Shown here in pieces: positions 10,001 through 20,501 of a stretch of DNA of 21,811 bases (its first letter is position 1; every line of letters starts with the position of its first letter). The position numbers were made by a program, and so were the translations under genes. The notes beneath the pieces were generated by a model. The model saw nothing but the letters and a program-made list of their open reading frames with translations, was not told where the DNA came from and made no database searches. The stretch spans positions 1 through 21,811 of the forward strand of contig RWJK01000723.1 in assembly GCA_004335835.1 (NCBI GenBank), in the 5' to 3' direction. Source of the stretch: Scenedesmus sp. ARA3. Taxonomy: Eukaryota > Chlorophyta > Chlorophyceae > Sphaeropleales > Scenedesmaceae.

Positions 10001-10946
10001 AGCTGCAGCAAGCAGACAGAGCATGACATGTGGTCAGGCAAACCGGCATTTCAGTTCAGCTCCAACGTCATGCTTATATGCGCAAAAACAGCAGCTGATG
10101 CAAGGCGGGCACATGTTTCACGCGCTCACCTGTGCAGGGTCAGCAGCTGATCCATTGCTTCTAGAAAAGCAGTGATGCTGTCGCGGGGTGATGCCGCTGC
10201 AGCGGCAAGGCCGCAGAAGGCTGACAGGGTCTGGCAGCAGCCTTGAGACAGCGCAGCGAGGGGTGCCAGCTGTGGCAGCACCTCCAACAGCACCTGATCC
10301 AGCAGCTCCTGCAAGCAGAAGCAACAGCCAAATACAACCAAGCCAGGGTGTAAGGCATGAACTCCTGCCGATGTGCCGATGTCTGGACGCACGCGTAAGC
10401 ACAGTGCCGCGGTTGGAGCGTCAGGAACTTGACTGCCAGCTGCAGGACCCAGCCAAACCACAGGTGCTGATGGTGGTGTTATGGGGACGGTGTTTGCTAC
10501 TTGCTGCTGCTTTAACATGACGCAGCGTCATGCTGGCCTGGCCTCAAACCCATATCTTGGTGCCAGTTCAACATCTGCTATGTCTGCTTGGCCTGCTGCT
10601 GTTTCAGCCTGTTTCACTTCTAAGCGCTGGCGACAGCTGGCTCACCTTGCCAGCATCCCCAGCTGCTGCAAACGCCTCCACAACACAAGCAAGCAGTGAC
10701 TCACAGTACTGGGTGTCTGCACATGCAAGCAGCGGTGTTGCCAGCTCAATTACTTGTGGGGCCTACAGGGCCTCAACTGAACAGCAGTACAAGCAGAAGC
10801 AGGCATGCAGGGCCAGCCGCAGCATACTCACCATCTGGCTGATGGGCGACAGCAGCAAGCAGCAGCTGCTGCACGTGCGCGACTCCCTCCACATCGCCAG
10901 CCTGGTAGCTGCGGACAGCTGCTGCTAGTTGTGCCAGCTGCACCAT
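7063..10946 (-). CDS. ALF4/Glomulin-like helical-repeat protein (eight exons)
   Basis: Exons in transcript order: 10946-10832, 10716-10646, 10308-10130, 10002-9873, 9563-9357, 9074-8532, 8267-7826, 7616-7063. Phases agree at all seven junctions and the sum is 2241 nt: 746 aa plus stop. Most donors are GTGAGY (also GTAGGA, GTAGGT, GTGATC); acceptors end in GCAG. The protein is helical throughout. An N-terminal SYQAGDVEGVAHVQQLL leads to LLEVLPQLAPLAALSQGCC, then ASPRDSITAFLEAMDQLL (residues 101-118), then PVLQFLCGLMALLPQQLAK and a basic RRK helix. This order matches the start of plant ALF4 as I recall it (AGDF helix, ELPKAV helix, NPRDM helix, then a KRR helix), which places it in the ALF4/Glomulin/Ybp2 family. 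Glomulin binds the RING protein RBX1 and restrains cullin-RING ligases. The protein exceeds the usual ~600 aa because of Ala/Ser/Gly-rich inserts, mainly in exons 6 and 8. Gene model strong; family moderately sure; other HEAT/ARM proteins remain possible. Confidence 0.72.
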
Positions 10947-11986
10947 GCTGCATGCAGGCCTCAAGCGCAGTGTAGCCGGCCTGACCACTTGACCAGTATA
11001 ATTGACTTTTGCAGCTATGATCTGTGCAGGGCATACTCAGTGACTGCGGGGGGCACACAAGGCAGTACAGCAGGGTAGGCAGTGATGATGCATGCACACT
11101 GCATCCCCAGCCCGTTGCTGGTGCTTGAAAGACAAGACTGTCAAACGATCATGTGCTACAGCCACTTAACCAGCCACAAATAAGACGATGCACACAAAGA
11201 TGAAGACAAGCAGTTGCATGACAGGTCTTATGGTGAACCGCCTCAGCACTACAACCTGCGCGGCCTTTGCAGACGTGCAGGCACGAGACCACTGGGTTAG
11301 TATTGCTTCGACTGGGCTTACTTTTGTGACCGTGCCCGTGTCTGCTAACGGGTGATACGCCTGAAGCTTCTTCAAGCCACGCCTGCTGATTGAGCCTGCT
11401 GCTGCTTAGCTTGCCACGTGTATCAGTGGTTTATATTGAGTTCTATCACCCGGCGACGGACGCAGCTAGTGAGTGTAGTGCTAGATCACTTCCCTACCAG
11501 GCTCCTCTGGCGCCCTGTGCCCATGTTGCAGCAGCGCCAGCTGATTCGCAGCATCCGATCATGCCACAGCCGTATAAACTAATTGTTGTTGAGCAAATGG
11601 GTGGTGCCAGGCAGCACAGCAGCAGCCTACTCTGCAGAAGGGCACACAGTCAGGCGCTTGCTTTCAGTTGCGGCAACTGTGGCTGATCGGGCCTCTCTAT
11701 CTGCTTTGAAACTTATCATACCAGGGGTTTTGGGCGTTTCTTGTCAAAGCGGCAGCAGAGCGTAGCCTCAGCCTCATTAGTCACTGGTAGGCACGCTGCA
11801 GCGGGAGTTTTGAAGGCCTGCTGCACGTCGCACTGCATGCCTGTGGCCTGGGCGTTCAACTGAATGATCTTATCGGGAACGTTTGTTCCTGACGTGCGTG
11901 CTGCTGTGTGCAGGCCAGAGCGCTGACAGCAGCAGGTCACAGCAGCACAAGCAGTAGCCCCACCCAAGCAGCCTCCCAGCAGCAGC
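10947..11986. promoter_or_regulatory. Intergenic region between the divergent ALF4-like and importin beta genes
   Basis: This 1,040-bp stretch lies between the start codons of the ALF4-like gene (minus) and importin beta (plus). Each end should hold a 5' UTR and promoter. It also contains a possible small minus-strand terminal exon (11166-11322). If that exon is real, the region is not one simple shared promoter. No TATA box can be assigned with confidence. Confidence 0.4.
11166..11322 (-). CDS. Possible 3'-terminal exon(s) encoding a C-terminal membrane anchor
   Basis: On the minus strand a frame reading RRGLKKLQAYHPLADTGTVTK meets a GTAAGC donor (exon end 11322). After an acceptor ending CGCGCAG, exon 11255-11166 reads VVVLRRFTIRPVMQLLVF and continues hydrophobic to ...LFVAG and stop TAA. 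The 66-nt intervening piece is open in the same frame, so the intron could be retained or absent. A basic patch followed by about 17 hydrophobic residues at the extreme C-terminus suggests a tail anchor. No upstream exons or start were found in the remaining space before importin beta, and the family is unknown. Confidence 0.27.
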
Positions 11987-14900
11987 ATGGCTGCCCCTGT
12001 GGAGGTCACGCAGCTGCTGCTGCATGCTCAGGACCCGGATGCCAACGTACGCAGCCTTGCGGAGCAGAAAATCTCACAGTTCCAGGAGCATGACTACCCA
12101 GGCTTCCTTGCCAGCCTGGCAGCAGAGCTCTCTAGCCTTGCCAAGCCTGCTGACAGCCGCAGGCTTGCAGGACTGGTGCTGAAGAACACCCTGGACGCCA
12201 AGGATGAGAGCCGCAAGGCTGAGCTGCAGGCGCGCTGGGGCGCTGTCGACCCTACACTCAAGAACCAGATTCGCGAGGCGCTGCTGTCAACGCTGCAGAT
12301 GGAGCCGCAGGATGTGCGCCATACTGCAGCGCTGGTGCTGGCCAAGGTTGCTGCGATTGACCTGCCACGCCGCGAGTGGCCCAACCTGATTAGCAGCCTG
12401 CTGGCCAACATGAGCGCCACGCCACCACACCATGGCGTGCGTCAGGCGACGCTGGAGACGCTGGGCTATGTGTGCGAGGAGATGGCCTCCATCAACGATG
12501 AGGTGCGTGTGCTGCATAGACTAAACTTTAACAGCTATGTGGTCTATTCAGGGCGCTGTGTTTGCTGATCTTACTGGGTGTCAGGGCGCAGCAGGCTGGC
12601 AAGGCGTCAGTGGCAGGAACATGGACCGCTGCAGGGAAGAGCATGCCTGGGGAAGCTTGTATGGATACAAATGAACTCAGCAGCTGCTGGGGATTGCGCA
12701 GCACGCGTTTGTAGATTCCGACTCATGCTGCTGTTGCTGCGGCTGCTGTCCCTGTAGGTGCTGGCACCGGAGCAGATCAACATGGTTCTGACAGCAGTGG
12801 TGGCAGGCATGCGGCCGGACGAGCCAAGTGACGATGCACGCCTGGCGGCAACCACGGCGCTGCAGAACGCAATCGAGTTCGCTGAGCACAACTTCGACAA
12901 TGAGTCGGAGCGCAACTACATCATGCAGGTGCGGGGCGAGTGGCCCAGCTGGGGTGGGTTACGTAAGCAGTGCAGCTGGCAGCGCAGGGCAACTGGCTGT
13001 TTGCACACCTACAGCACATGCGATTCGGGGTACGCCTTTGCAGCAGATGGGCTTTGTGTAAAGGGAAGCTGCTTGCAGGAGAAAAGAAATGTGTTGCAGG
13101 AAGCAAAGACGGCTGTCTCTGCTGTCATCAGAAGCCTGCTGTGCGGTACTGCATGTCCGTAGCATGCAGGCAGCGCCTGCTTCTCTTGATCTGCGGCTCA
13201 GGCAGGCAGCCCACATCGCTGATTACCTACACACTAACACCATCCTCTGCTGTTGCGCTCCGCCTTATGCGCTGCAGATGGTGTGCCAGGGCGCGTCTGC
13301 GCGCGACGAGCGCATACGCATTGCCTCCTTCACCTGCCTGCACGAGATCGCAGCCAACTACTACGCGAAGCTGCCGGCCTACATGGGCGAGGTCTTTGCC
13401 ATCAGCGTGAAGGCCATCAACGAGGACAGCGAGGACGTGGGGCTGCAGGCGGTGGAGTTCTGGTCAACACTGTGCGACATCGAGCTGGACCTGGCTGACG
13501 AGGACGACCCTGCAGAGGTGAGGCGGTCGCTGCAGCAGCAGTAGAAACATGCGGATGATGCCATCTAGCAGCATGTGGAGGCGCGGCAAGCTGAGCAGCT
13601 GGCTGGTGACAGTGAGATGGGCGTGGCGGCGATGGAGGTGTGGGTGCCAAGGAATAGTCCGTTACAGGATTACCAATGCTTGCAGGAAAGCTTTTGGCAA
13701 CGTAGCGCTGTGTGCATAATCTCACTGCACGCTGCTGTGCCTGCTGCTGCCGCCTTCCTGCTGCCGTGCGCTGCAGGTCAACCACCACTTCATCAAGGCG
13801 GTTGTGCCGCACCTGGTGCCTGTGCTGCTGAAGCAGCTCACCAAGCAGGATGAGGGCCAGGAGCAGGAGGAAACAGCATGGAACCTGGCCATGGCTAGCG
13901 GCACATGCCTGGGCCTGCTGGCACGCACAGCAGAGGTGGGGGCAAAGGGCAATCGCTGCTTGTGCTGCTCTGCATCGGCTGGTTAATCTTGCAGCTGCTT
14001 GGTGTTTTTGCAGCTGCCTGGTGTTGGGCTAAGTTGAGATCGTGAGCACAGCAGCAGAGCTGTCCTGCAGGATCCAAGGGGCAGGTGTTGCAGGGTCAGG
14101 ACAGCCATGCACCCACATGCAACCGACTGCGCACCATGCGGTTGGATGATTGCTTGTTTGGCTGTGCTGCTGGCGCTTCTGCTCGTGTGTTGCTGCGCTG
14201 CAGGACGCTATCGTGCTGCAGGTGATGCCATTTGTGACGGAGAACATCGGCAAGAACACCACAGCAGAGGACTGGCGCCTGCGCGAGGCAGCCACCTTTG
14301 CCTTTGGCAGCATCCTAGAGGGCCCCAGCCCGCGCAGCCTGGCAGAGATTGTGCGGCAAGCAATGGGCTTCCTGCTGGCGGTACGTGACCTGTTACGCCT
14401 CAGTTGCTTTGCTTTTGCAAACGGCACGAGCAGCACGCTATATACCCACTGTCGTTTCACTTAGCACGTGAAGGCATGTGCAGGCGCTGTGTTATGCTGT
14501 TATCTCATTGCGGTGGCTCGTCGCGCGTTGTTGCCTGCAGTGGCAGGTCCCTAAGATGCCTCAGCTGCCCTGCTCGGCTTGCTCAATAAGCCACTGCAGC
14601 ATGGCATGTTGTGCCTCCAGTGCAGGCACATATCAGTCTTTGTCCTGCAAGAGCTTCTGCATAGTCCACTGCCTGCATAACACTTATGCCGCCCTTCACC
14701 CCCTGCAGGCCATGAAGGACCCTCACCCGTATGTGCGCGACACCACAGCCTGGACCATTGGGCGTGTGTTTGAGTTCCAGCACGACGCAGGCAACACAGA
14801 CGTGCCTGAGCTCATCACGCGGGAGACGCTGCCCCAGGTGGCGCAGGTGCGTGCGCTGAGCAGTGCAGCATTGTTTGTCGTCCCTTACAAACGCGTTACA

Positions 14901-17877
14901 AACTCAGCCAGGCTCTGCTGCGGGGTGCAGCATGTGCGATGCTGGTGGTGGTGACTCTGTTGAGTCGTGCGTGTTGCATGTTGTTTGTTGTCTGGTGGAT
15001 GCTTGCAGGCATTGTGCCTGGTGTGTGCATGCTGCTGATTTGCTCATGCTGCTGCTGGTGCTGCAGGTGCTGCTGGGTGGCCTGGGTGACCAGGTGCACA
15101 TCGCTGTGCGTGTGTGTGATGCCATCGGCCGCTTGGCAGAGGGCTTCACCGGCTATGCAGGTGCGCATGCAGCATGCACAGGGCTGCAGACACATGCATT
15201 CCCGTGCATAGCAACGGCTGAGCTGCAGCAGCAGTGAACTTTAATAAAAAACAGCCACCGTGCTTCCTGCGGCTGTCAACGTTATCTCCTTGTGGGTGTC
15301 TGGCCTCTATGCATCCATCCATGCACGCCGTTGTTTCAAGTGCACGGCCTATTAACACCCTCCACTGCTCCCTCAACATCCTGCAGGCCAGAGCTCGCCG
15401 CTGTCTCCTTTTTTCAAGGAGATCATCACCAACCTGCTCAACGCCAGCAGCCGCAGCGACCCCAGCCACGGGGACAGCACGCGGCTGCAGATCAGCGCCT
15501 TTGAGGCAATCAACGACATGGTGCGCGCAGCCAGCCCTGACACGCTAGACACAGTCGGCCAGCTGACGCCGGTGTTCCTGCAAGAGATCGCCAAGACGTT
15601 CAACATGGTGACGGCCAGCGGCGAGCAGCGTGAGAAGCAGGCGGAGCTGCAGGGGCAGCTGTGCGGCGTGCTGCAGGTGCGCTGCGGGATGTTGGGAATG
15701 GTTTTGGTTAGTAAGCTCGGTTTGTGGTGACTGTGTTGACGGCTTGTGAGTGGCATCAACAATGTGTGATGTGCTACCATCAGCGTGCACGGCAACATAC
15801 AAGTAAAGTGTTGCTGCTACAGCAGGCGCCCTGCACCCTTGCTAGGCACAACTGCCTGCATGTGCATGGTGCTGCTTGCACAAGCAGTGTGCGCTTTGCT
15901 GCGGTCGTTACCAAACCATCGTTTGCGCTGGTACACATCTGAATCATCAACTGCACTGCCGCCTACACTGCCAGGTCATCATGCAGAAGCTGTCTGAGGT
16001 TGAGCAGTACAAGGCGGCAGTGCTGCAGTACGCAGACCAGATCATGGAGACGCTGCTGCGCGTGTTCGGCAACCAGACCTGCTCGGTGCACGAGGAGGCC
16101 ATGCTGGCTGTGGGCGCCTTCACGTATGCCTGCGGCCGCCAGTTCACCAAGTACCTGCCCTCGCTGTACCCGTACCTCAAGATGGGGCTGATGAACCACC
16201 AGGAGTGGCAGGTGGGAGTGCTGGCTGGCCTGCTTGGCAGGTGTTGCCTTGTATACCAGGATGTGCATGATGAGCTTCAAAGGTGGCTGGCTGGTACCAG
16301 CGCTTGCAAGTGGCGACGGGCATATTTGGTTGCGGCGAGAGTACCAAGGCGGCTGCTATGAGCATGCCCAACTCCGTGTGCGACTGTGTGAAGTCTTTGC
16401 TGCACTCCATGGCCGCTGCAACTCTCACTTCTCTGCGCCGTGTGTGTCATGTTGCTGCTGCCGCAGGTGTGCCTGTCCACTGTGGGCGTGCTGGGTGACA
16501 TCAGCCGCAACGTGGAGTCAGACCTGCTGCCGTACTGCGACGAGATCATGCAGCTGCTCATCCACAACCTCGGCAGCAACGACGTGCACCGCAGCATCAA
16601 GCCGCAGGTGCGCGGCTGGGCCGTGGCTGCAGGCGGACACCGCAGGCATCGTACCTTTGGATGATGCAGTGCGCTGTTTGTTGCTGAGATGATAGGAGCT
16701 GATAGGAATATGCGGATGCTTAGCTGAGCAGATGCATGGTCAGGAGTGATGAACACACGCTACTGGTACGTGCGTCTTGCTGTCTGTGTCAGCGAGGCTG
16801 TCAAGAAAATGCTGACTCTTCCACCTGTGTATCTGCCGCTGTCGCTGTGGTTGTCTGCCGGCTGCCGCTGCGTGTGCCTGGCAGATCCTGTCCACGTTTG
16901 GCGACCTGGCGCTGGTGCTGGGCGACAGCTTTGAGAAGTACCTGGAGACGGTCAAGCGCATGCTGTCGCAGGCAATGCACCTCAGCGTCATGCAGGTGGG
17001 CACCAGCAATGTCGAGAAGAACAGCGCCCAGGGCGAGGAGCCACCAGCACCCGAACTCAGCAGCGTTGGCTCAGCAAGGGCAGGACCTTTGCGTGTGTTC
17101 TCTAAAACATATCTACCCTGCTCCAATGATGCGTGTGGTGTGGTGTTTGTGTGTGTGGTGCATCCTATACCAGCAGCATGTTGGTGGTGCTGACATGCGT
17201 TCTGCCCCTGCCTTCTTGCCGCTGCTGTTGCCACAACTCGCACCGCAGGCGCAGTCCTCGGCTGATGACGACTTCCTGGACTACAACAACGAGCTGCGCA
17301 TCGGCATCCTGGAGGCCTACTCGGGCATCTTCCAGGGCCTGGGGCCGGGTGCGTGATGAACCGGCTGGCTGGCTGGCTGCGTGAAACGATGTTGTGTTGT
17401 GTAAAAAAGTACAATGGGCCAGCACCACGCTGTAGCAGCGCATACCTGCAGGCAGCATGTTATAATATTGCTTTTTGCTGATCGGGTTGTGAGCACTGCA
17501 GCCACCCGCGCGGTGTGCCGTGCTCAACCAGGGTTGCTGCCGTCCCCTATGTACACTCACCACACGGTGCTGCTGCTCACTGTTTGCCGCGTGCAGGCAA
17601 GGCCGACCTGCAGATGAAGAGCGAGGTGCCGCTCATCATTGAGTTTGCCAACAGCATAGGCCGCGACGCGACGCTGGACGACACCGTGGTGCGCAACTGC
17701 GTCAATCTGCTGGGCGACATCTGCACCGTGGTGAACCATGTGGGGCCCATCCTGCGGCAGGCGCGCACCAACGACTGGGAGAAGCTGCTCAACTACTGCA
17801 GCGACAGCGGGCACCTGCTGGGAGACACCGAGTGGGCCATCAACGCAGTGCACACCGCAGTGGAGCAGGCGGCGTGA
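11987..17877 (+). CDS. KPNB1: Importin subunit beta-1 (karyopherin beta 1), 14 exons, complete
   Basis: Importin beta carries importin alpha/NLS cargo through nuclear pores and releases it on RanGTP binding. Exons: 11987-12502, 12758-12928, 13278-13517, 13572-13637, 13777-13935, 14204-14380, 14709-14846, 15067-15160, 15387-15676, 15975-16211, 16467-16607, 16885-16995, 17249-17348, 17597-17877. They sum to 2721 nt: 906 aa plus stop, slightly above the family's ~870. Landmarks in order: importin-beta N-terminal (IBN) helices from residue 20; [20 protein letters not shown] and [13 protein letters not shown] (exon 2); [12 protein letters not shown] (exon 3); acidic loop [12 protein letters not shown] (356-367), which matches plant proteins more than the Asp-rich animal loop; [12 protein letters not shown] (exon 6); [12 protein letters not shown] (exon 7); [20 protein letters not shown] (exon 11); [13 protein letters not shown]; and [19 protein letters not shown]. 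Every HEAT block is present. Eleven introns are phase 0, two are phase 1. The start ATG fits the family's N-terminus. Exon 4 may start at 13569 instead. Confidence 0.96.
13518..13571 (+). other. 54-nt mini-intron with tandem (NAGNAG) acceptor in importin beta
   Basis: Between exons 3 and 4 of importin beta, GTGAGG opens a stretch with an in-frame TAG (CAG CAG CAG TAG), so it must be removed. It closes with TAG-CAG at 13566-13571. Using the first AG gives a 51-nt intron and adds one Gln; using the second gives 54 nt. The other twelve introns in this gene are 139-349 nt. Confidence 0.75.
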
Positions 17878-19152
17878 GCGTTGTGAGCAGCAGCATGTGC
17901 AGCAGCGTGTGCAGCGCTGGACTGCGACAAATGTTTGGTAGCGGCGGGCCGCATGTGAGGGTGGCAGGGATGCGCGGTGTGGCCAACGGGTGCTGCTCAG
18001 GTGGCGGTATGGGTCTGGCGGCTGGTGTGGAGGCTGTGGCTGCTGCTCATGCATCAGCTGCAGCTGCAGTGTAGCATGGGATGGCTTGCCTGGCCCCCTA
18101 GAGATGTGCAATTTGTGTGCGCCGTGGCTGTTCAGCAGTGGCCGGTGTTGCAGCAGAGCCGTGCCACAGCCTCATGCTGCTGTGAGGTTTGCTGTTGCAT
18201 GGCTTCTGTCTTCTGTTTTTGCTCTTGTTTGGTGTAGCGTAGGGTGGGCTTGCATAGCAATGCATATCAGCTGTATCAAGCTCTTAGCTGCACTGGATTG
18301 GCAAGGTCACCGAGCAAAAGGTGGCTGACTGTAGGGAGTGATCTATGCATGTACATGCGCGTATGTCTGGTTGAATAATGTAGGTGGTGCTGAGTGCACA
18401 GGTGCTTGTACATGCAAGGCAGGGTGCACTTGAATGAAGCATACATCAGCATACATTAAAAGCCAGCTGCAATTTATGGCGGTTATTGTGCTGCTTGCTT
18501 CAGTAGCTGCAAGCTCTGCTACAGCAAACACCACTGTGATGGGATGAGGGTTGTGTATGGATGGCTTGCTGGCAGGCTGTTCCTTGTGCTGCTGTGCTAG
18601 AATGTGCTTGCACACGGATGAATCTGACTGCCAGGCTAACTGCAGCTGTACAGCAGCACACGCCTGAACAGTTCATGTACATCTGACTTCAGCGTACCAG
18701 CTGCAGAGCACGGGGCTGGCTGTGTAACGTCGATGTCCGGAATCGAGGCAATGAAGCATGTGTTGCATGCAGCAATTGCAGAATTTATCGTCTTTCCTGC
18801 TGTTCCTTACAATGTGTGGGGCAAGAAGTGCAAGTGCTATCTGCCGACCCTGTAAAATCACGGCACAGGTACATGCAGGGCCTGTTGCTGCAGCAGCCTG
18901 TTCCCAGTTTGCATCTCTCAGGTGACGAGCTTCACTTTTAAGTTGACGGTAATGGGTAACAGTGCCCAAAAGCGGACGACGACGCGTTTACGTATATGCA
19001 ACGTAGCGGCAGATGCCTGTACCTTGGACGAAGGTCGGCAGAACGCGGGTGTGCTTCCTCTTCTACAAAGGCGTGCAACACAGTATAACATTACAAGTGC
19101 GCTGCTTGGTTGATTGAACCTAATCGAACCAAAACCTATCTGTGTTTGTGCC
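17878..19152. other. Intergenic region: importin beta 3' UTR and promoter of the secreted-protein gene
   Basis: No supported gene on either strand. Frames at 17977-18328 (plus) and 18343-18969 (minus) are Cys/Ala/Ser-rich, with no splice partners or motifs. The first TGTAA motifs after the importin stop are at 18723-18727 and 18850-18854, so its 3' UTR may be long (over 800 nt), or it may use a variant signal. Confidence 0.45.
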
Positions 19153-20501
19153 ATGAGGCAGTTTCCAACACAAGTTGTATTGCTTGTTGTGCTATGCCTG
19201 GGGTTGGGTACGTTCCTGCACGTGCGTGCAGAAGACTTCGACATCAAATACACGGTTATTGCACGGGCTGTGCATGACGGCGAAGAGGATCCATGCGGCC
19301 AGACAGACGCCAGCGGCAACCCTGTGGAGTACTGTCACATTTGTGGCGGTGTCCGGGCAGTTGCTGCTGCCTGTGACAAGCGATCCAGCTGCTTGTCGTT
19401 TGACATGGAGGCTCAGGGCGACTGTGGCTACCTGAAGTCAAAACGGGGTGAGCTGTGTCTATGCTTCTCAGAGGAAGTGAATGAATGCCGCCTCTGTGAG
19501 CCGGGCCGCTGTCTACCCAATACATTGCCAGGCGGCTTCTAGTAAGTCACCTGCTGCTGCCCGCCGCGTATTGCCAGGCTAGTTTGCTCGAGCAGCCTCT
19601 GGAAGAACTATGCTCCAGCATGCTGTGCAGTGAGGCTAGCCTTGCCCGAGGTAGCGCAGCGGACGCATTTGTATGAGTCACAGCTCCTCCTGATGCATCC
19701 CTTGAGGAGCACTACTTGCAAACTAAGCGTTTGCATTGCATGATGCTCTGATGCTGCAGGTCCCGCCACTGAAACAACATACAACAACAACTACTTCAAC
19801 TTCTGCAAGCTCAGCGGAGCACCCGCCTCAGGGCCCAACAGCTGCGGTGGTGAGCTGCTGGCAGCCCACCGGGGCTTGTAACAGCTGTTGATGCAGAGGC
19901 ATCATGCACATACTGCCACCGGGAGGTCGTACTAGCCATTGATGCAGAGGCATCATGCACGTACCGGCCTGAACGTGACCCATACCATCTGCGTCTGTAC
20001 TGCCAGTGCTCTATGCCCAAGTAGTGACCATTTCAGTTGGCGCATGAATGCCTAAATGCTCAAATGAGCACTGAACCTGCGCGTGGCCATCTGGACGACA
20101 GTGTTGCCTCGAGCAGGTAAATCTCTGCACTGGTGAATTTGCTAATCATCAGGTGTAGTTAAACTCCATCCCTGCCGCTCTGCTGTGTGCTGCACGCCTC
20201 TGCCTTGGGCCATGCTGCGCACTCAGGTACTTACACCTACATCAGGGGCCACGACATCAACGGCTGGGAAACCAACTGCGGCTGGAAGAACCAGCAGGGA
20301 GAGACGCAGGGCTACTGCCCGGTGAAGCCTTACGTGTTAAACTGGCTCGGCGCCTGCAGCGACTATTCAGGCTGCCAAGCTGTAGTGGTGGGCCCCAACT
20401 CCCCAGGGGATGAACCGATTGGCTACTTGAAGATGCGGCCAGGGCCAACTGTGCCAAGCCCCAAGTGGGATGTGTTCGTGCAGAGGGAGGACAAGCGCTA
20501 A
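19153..20501 (+). CDS. Secreted cysteine-rich protein with two copies of one ~70-residue domain (three exons)
   Basis: Exons 19153-19447, 19760-19849 and 20227-20501 join in phase 1 (both as G|GT) to give 219 aa. The N-terminus has a basic residue, a hydrophobic core (8-22) and a likely cleavage after VRA (26), so the protein should enter the secretory pathway. Copy 1 spans about 33-100 and copy 2 about 131-202. Shared positions: YTxI (33/131), Gly (43/141), Cys-Gly (48/146), Tyr-Cys (60-61/158-159), Cys (74/172), Cys (80/178), GYLK (92/194) and GP. Distances from the Tyr through the four cysteines are identical. Exon 2 encodes an Asn/Gly-rich linker with two more cysteines. The cysteine pairs with a GYLK strand loosely resemble PAN/apple-type modules, but the match is weak and I assign no family or ligand. 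The start is the only ATG before the signal sequence. A cell-wall or extracellular role is inference. Confidence 0.8.
19864..19965 (+). repeat. Two-copy, ~51-bp imperfect tandem duplication in an intron
   Basis: Within intron 2 of the secreted-protein gene, a unit beginning near CCACCGGG and ending in the 22-bp core TTGATGCAGAGGCATCATGC-AC is present twice. The cores at 19888-19909 and 19939-19960 are identical; the flanking halves have diverged. Confidence 0.85.

Noticed and set aside
11390..11686. 98-codon plus-strand ORF upstream of importin beta
   Set aside because: It has no ATG at its 5' end, no motif, and lies where a promoter or 5' UTR is expected.
16740..17414. 224-codon minus-strand ORF
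   Set aside because: Antisense to importin beta exons 12-13 and their introns, where the sense reading is clearly conserved.
18922..19319. Overlapping plus and minus ORFs around the start of the secreted-protein gene
   Set aside because: The minus frame is antisense to the signal peptide and first domain. The plus frame (18922-19113) has no signal and ends before the gene.
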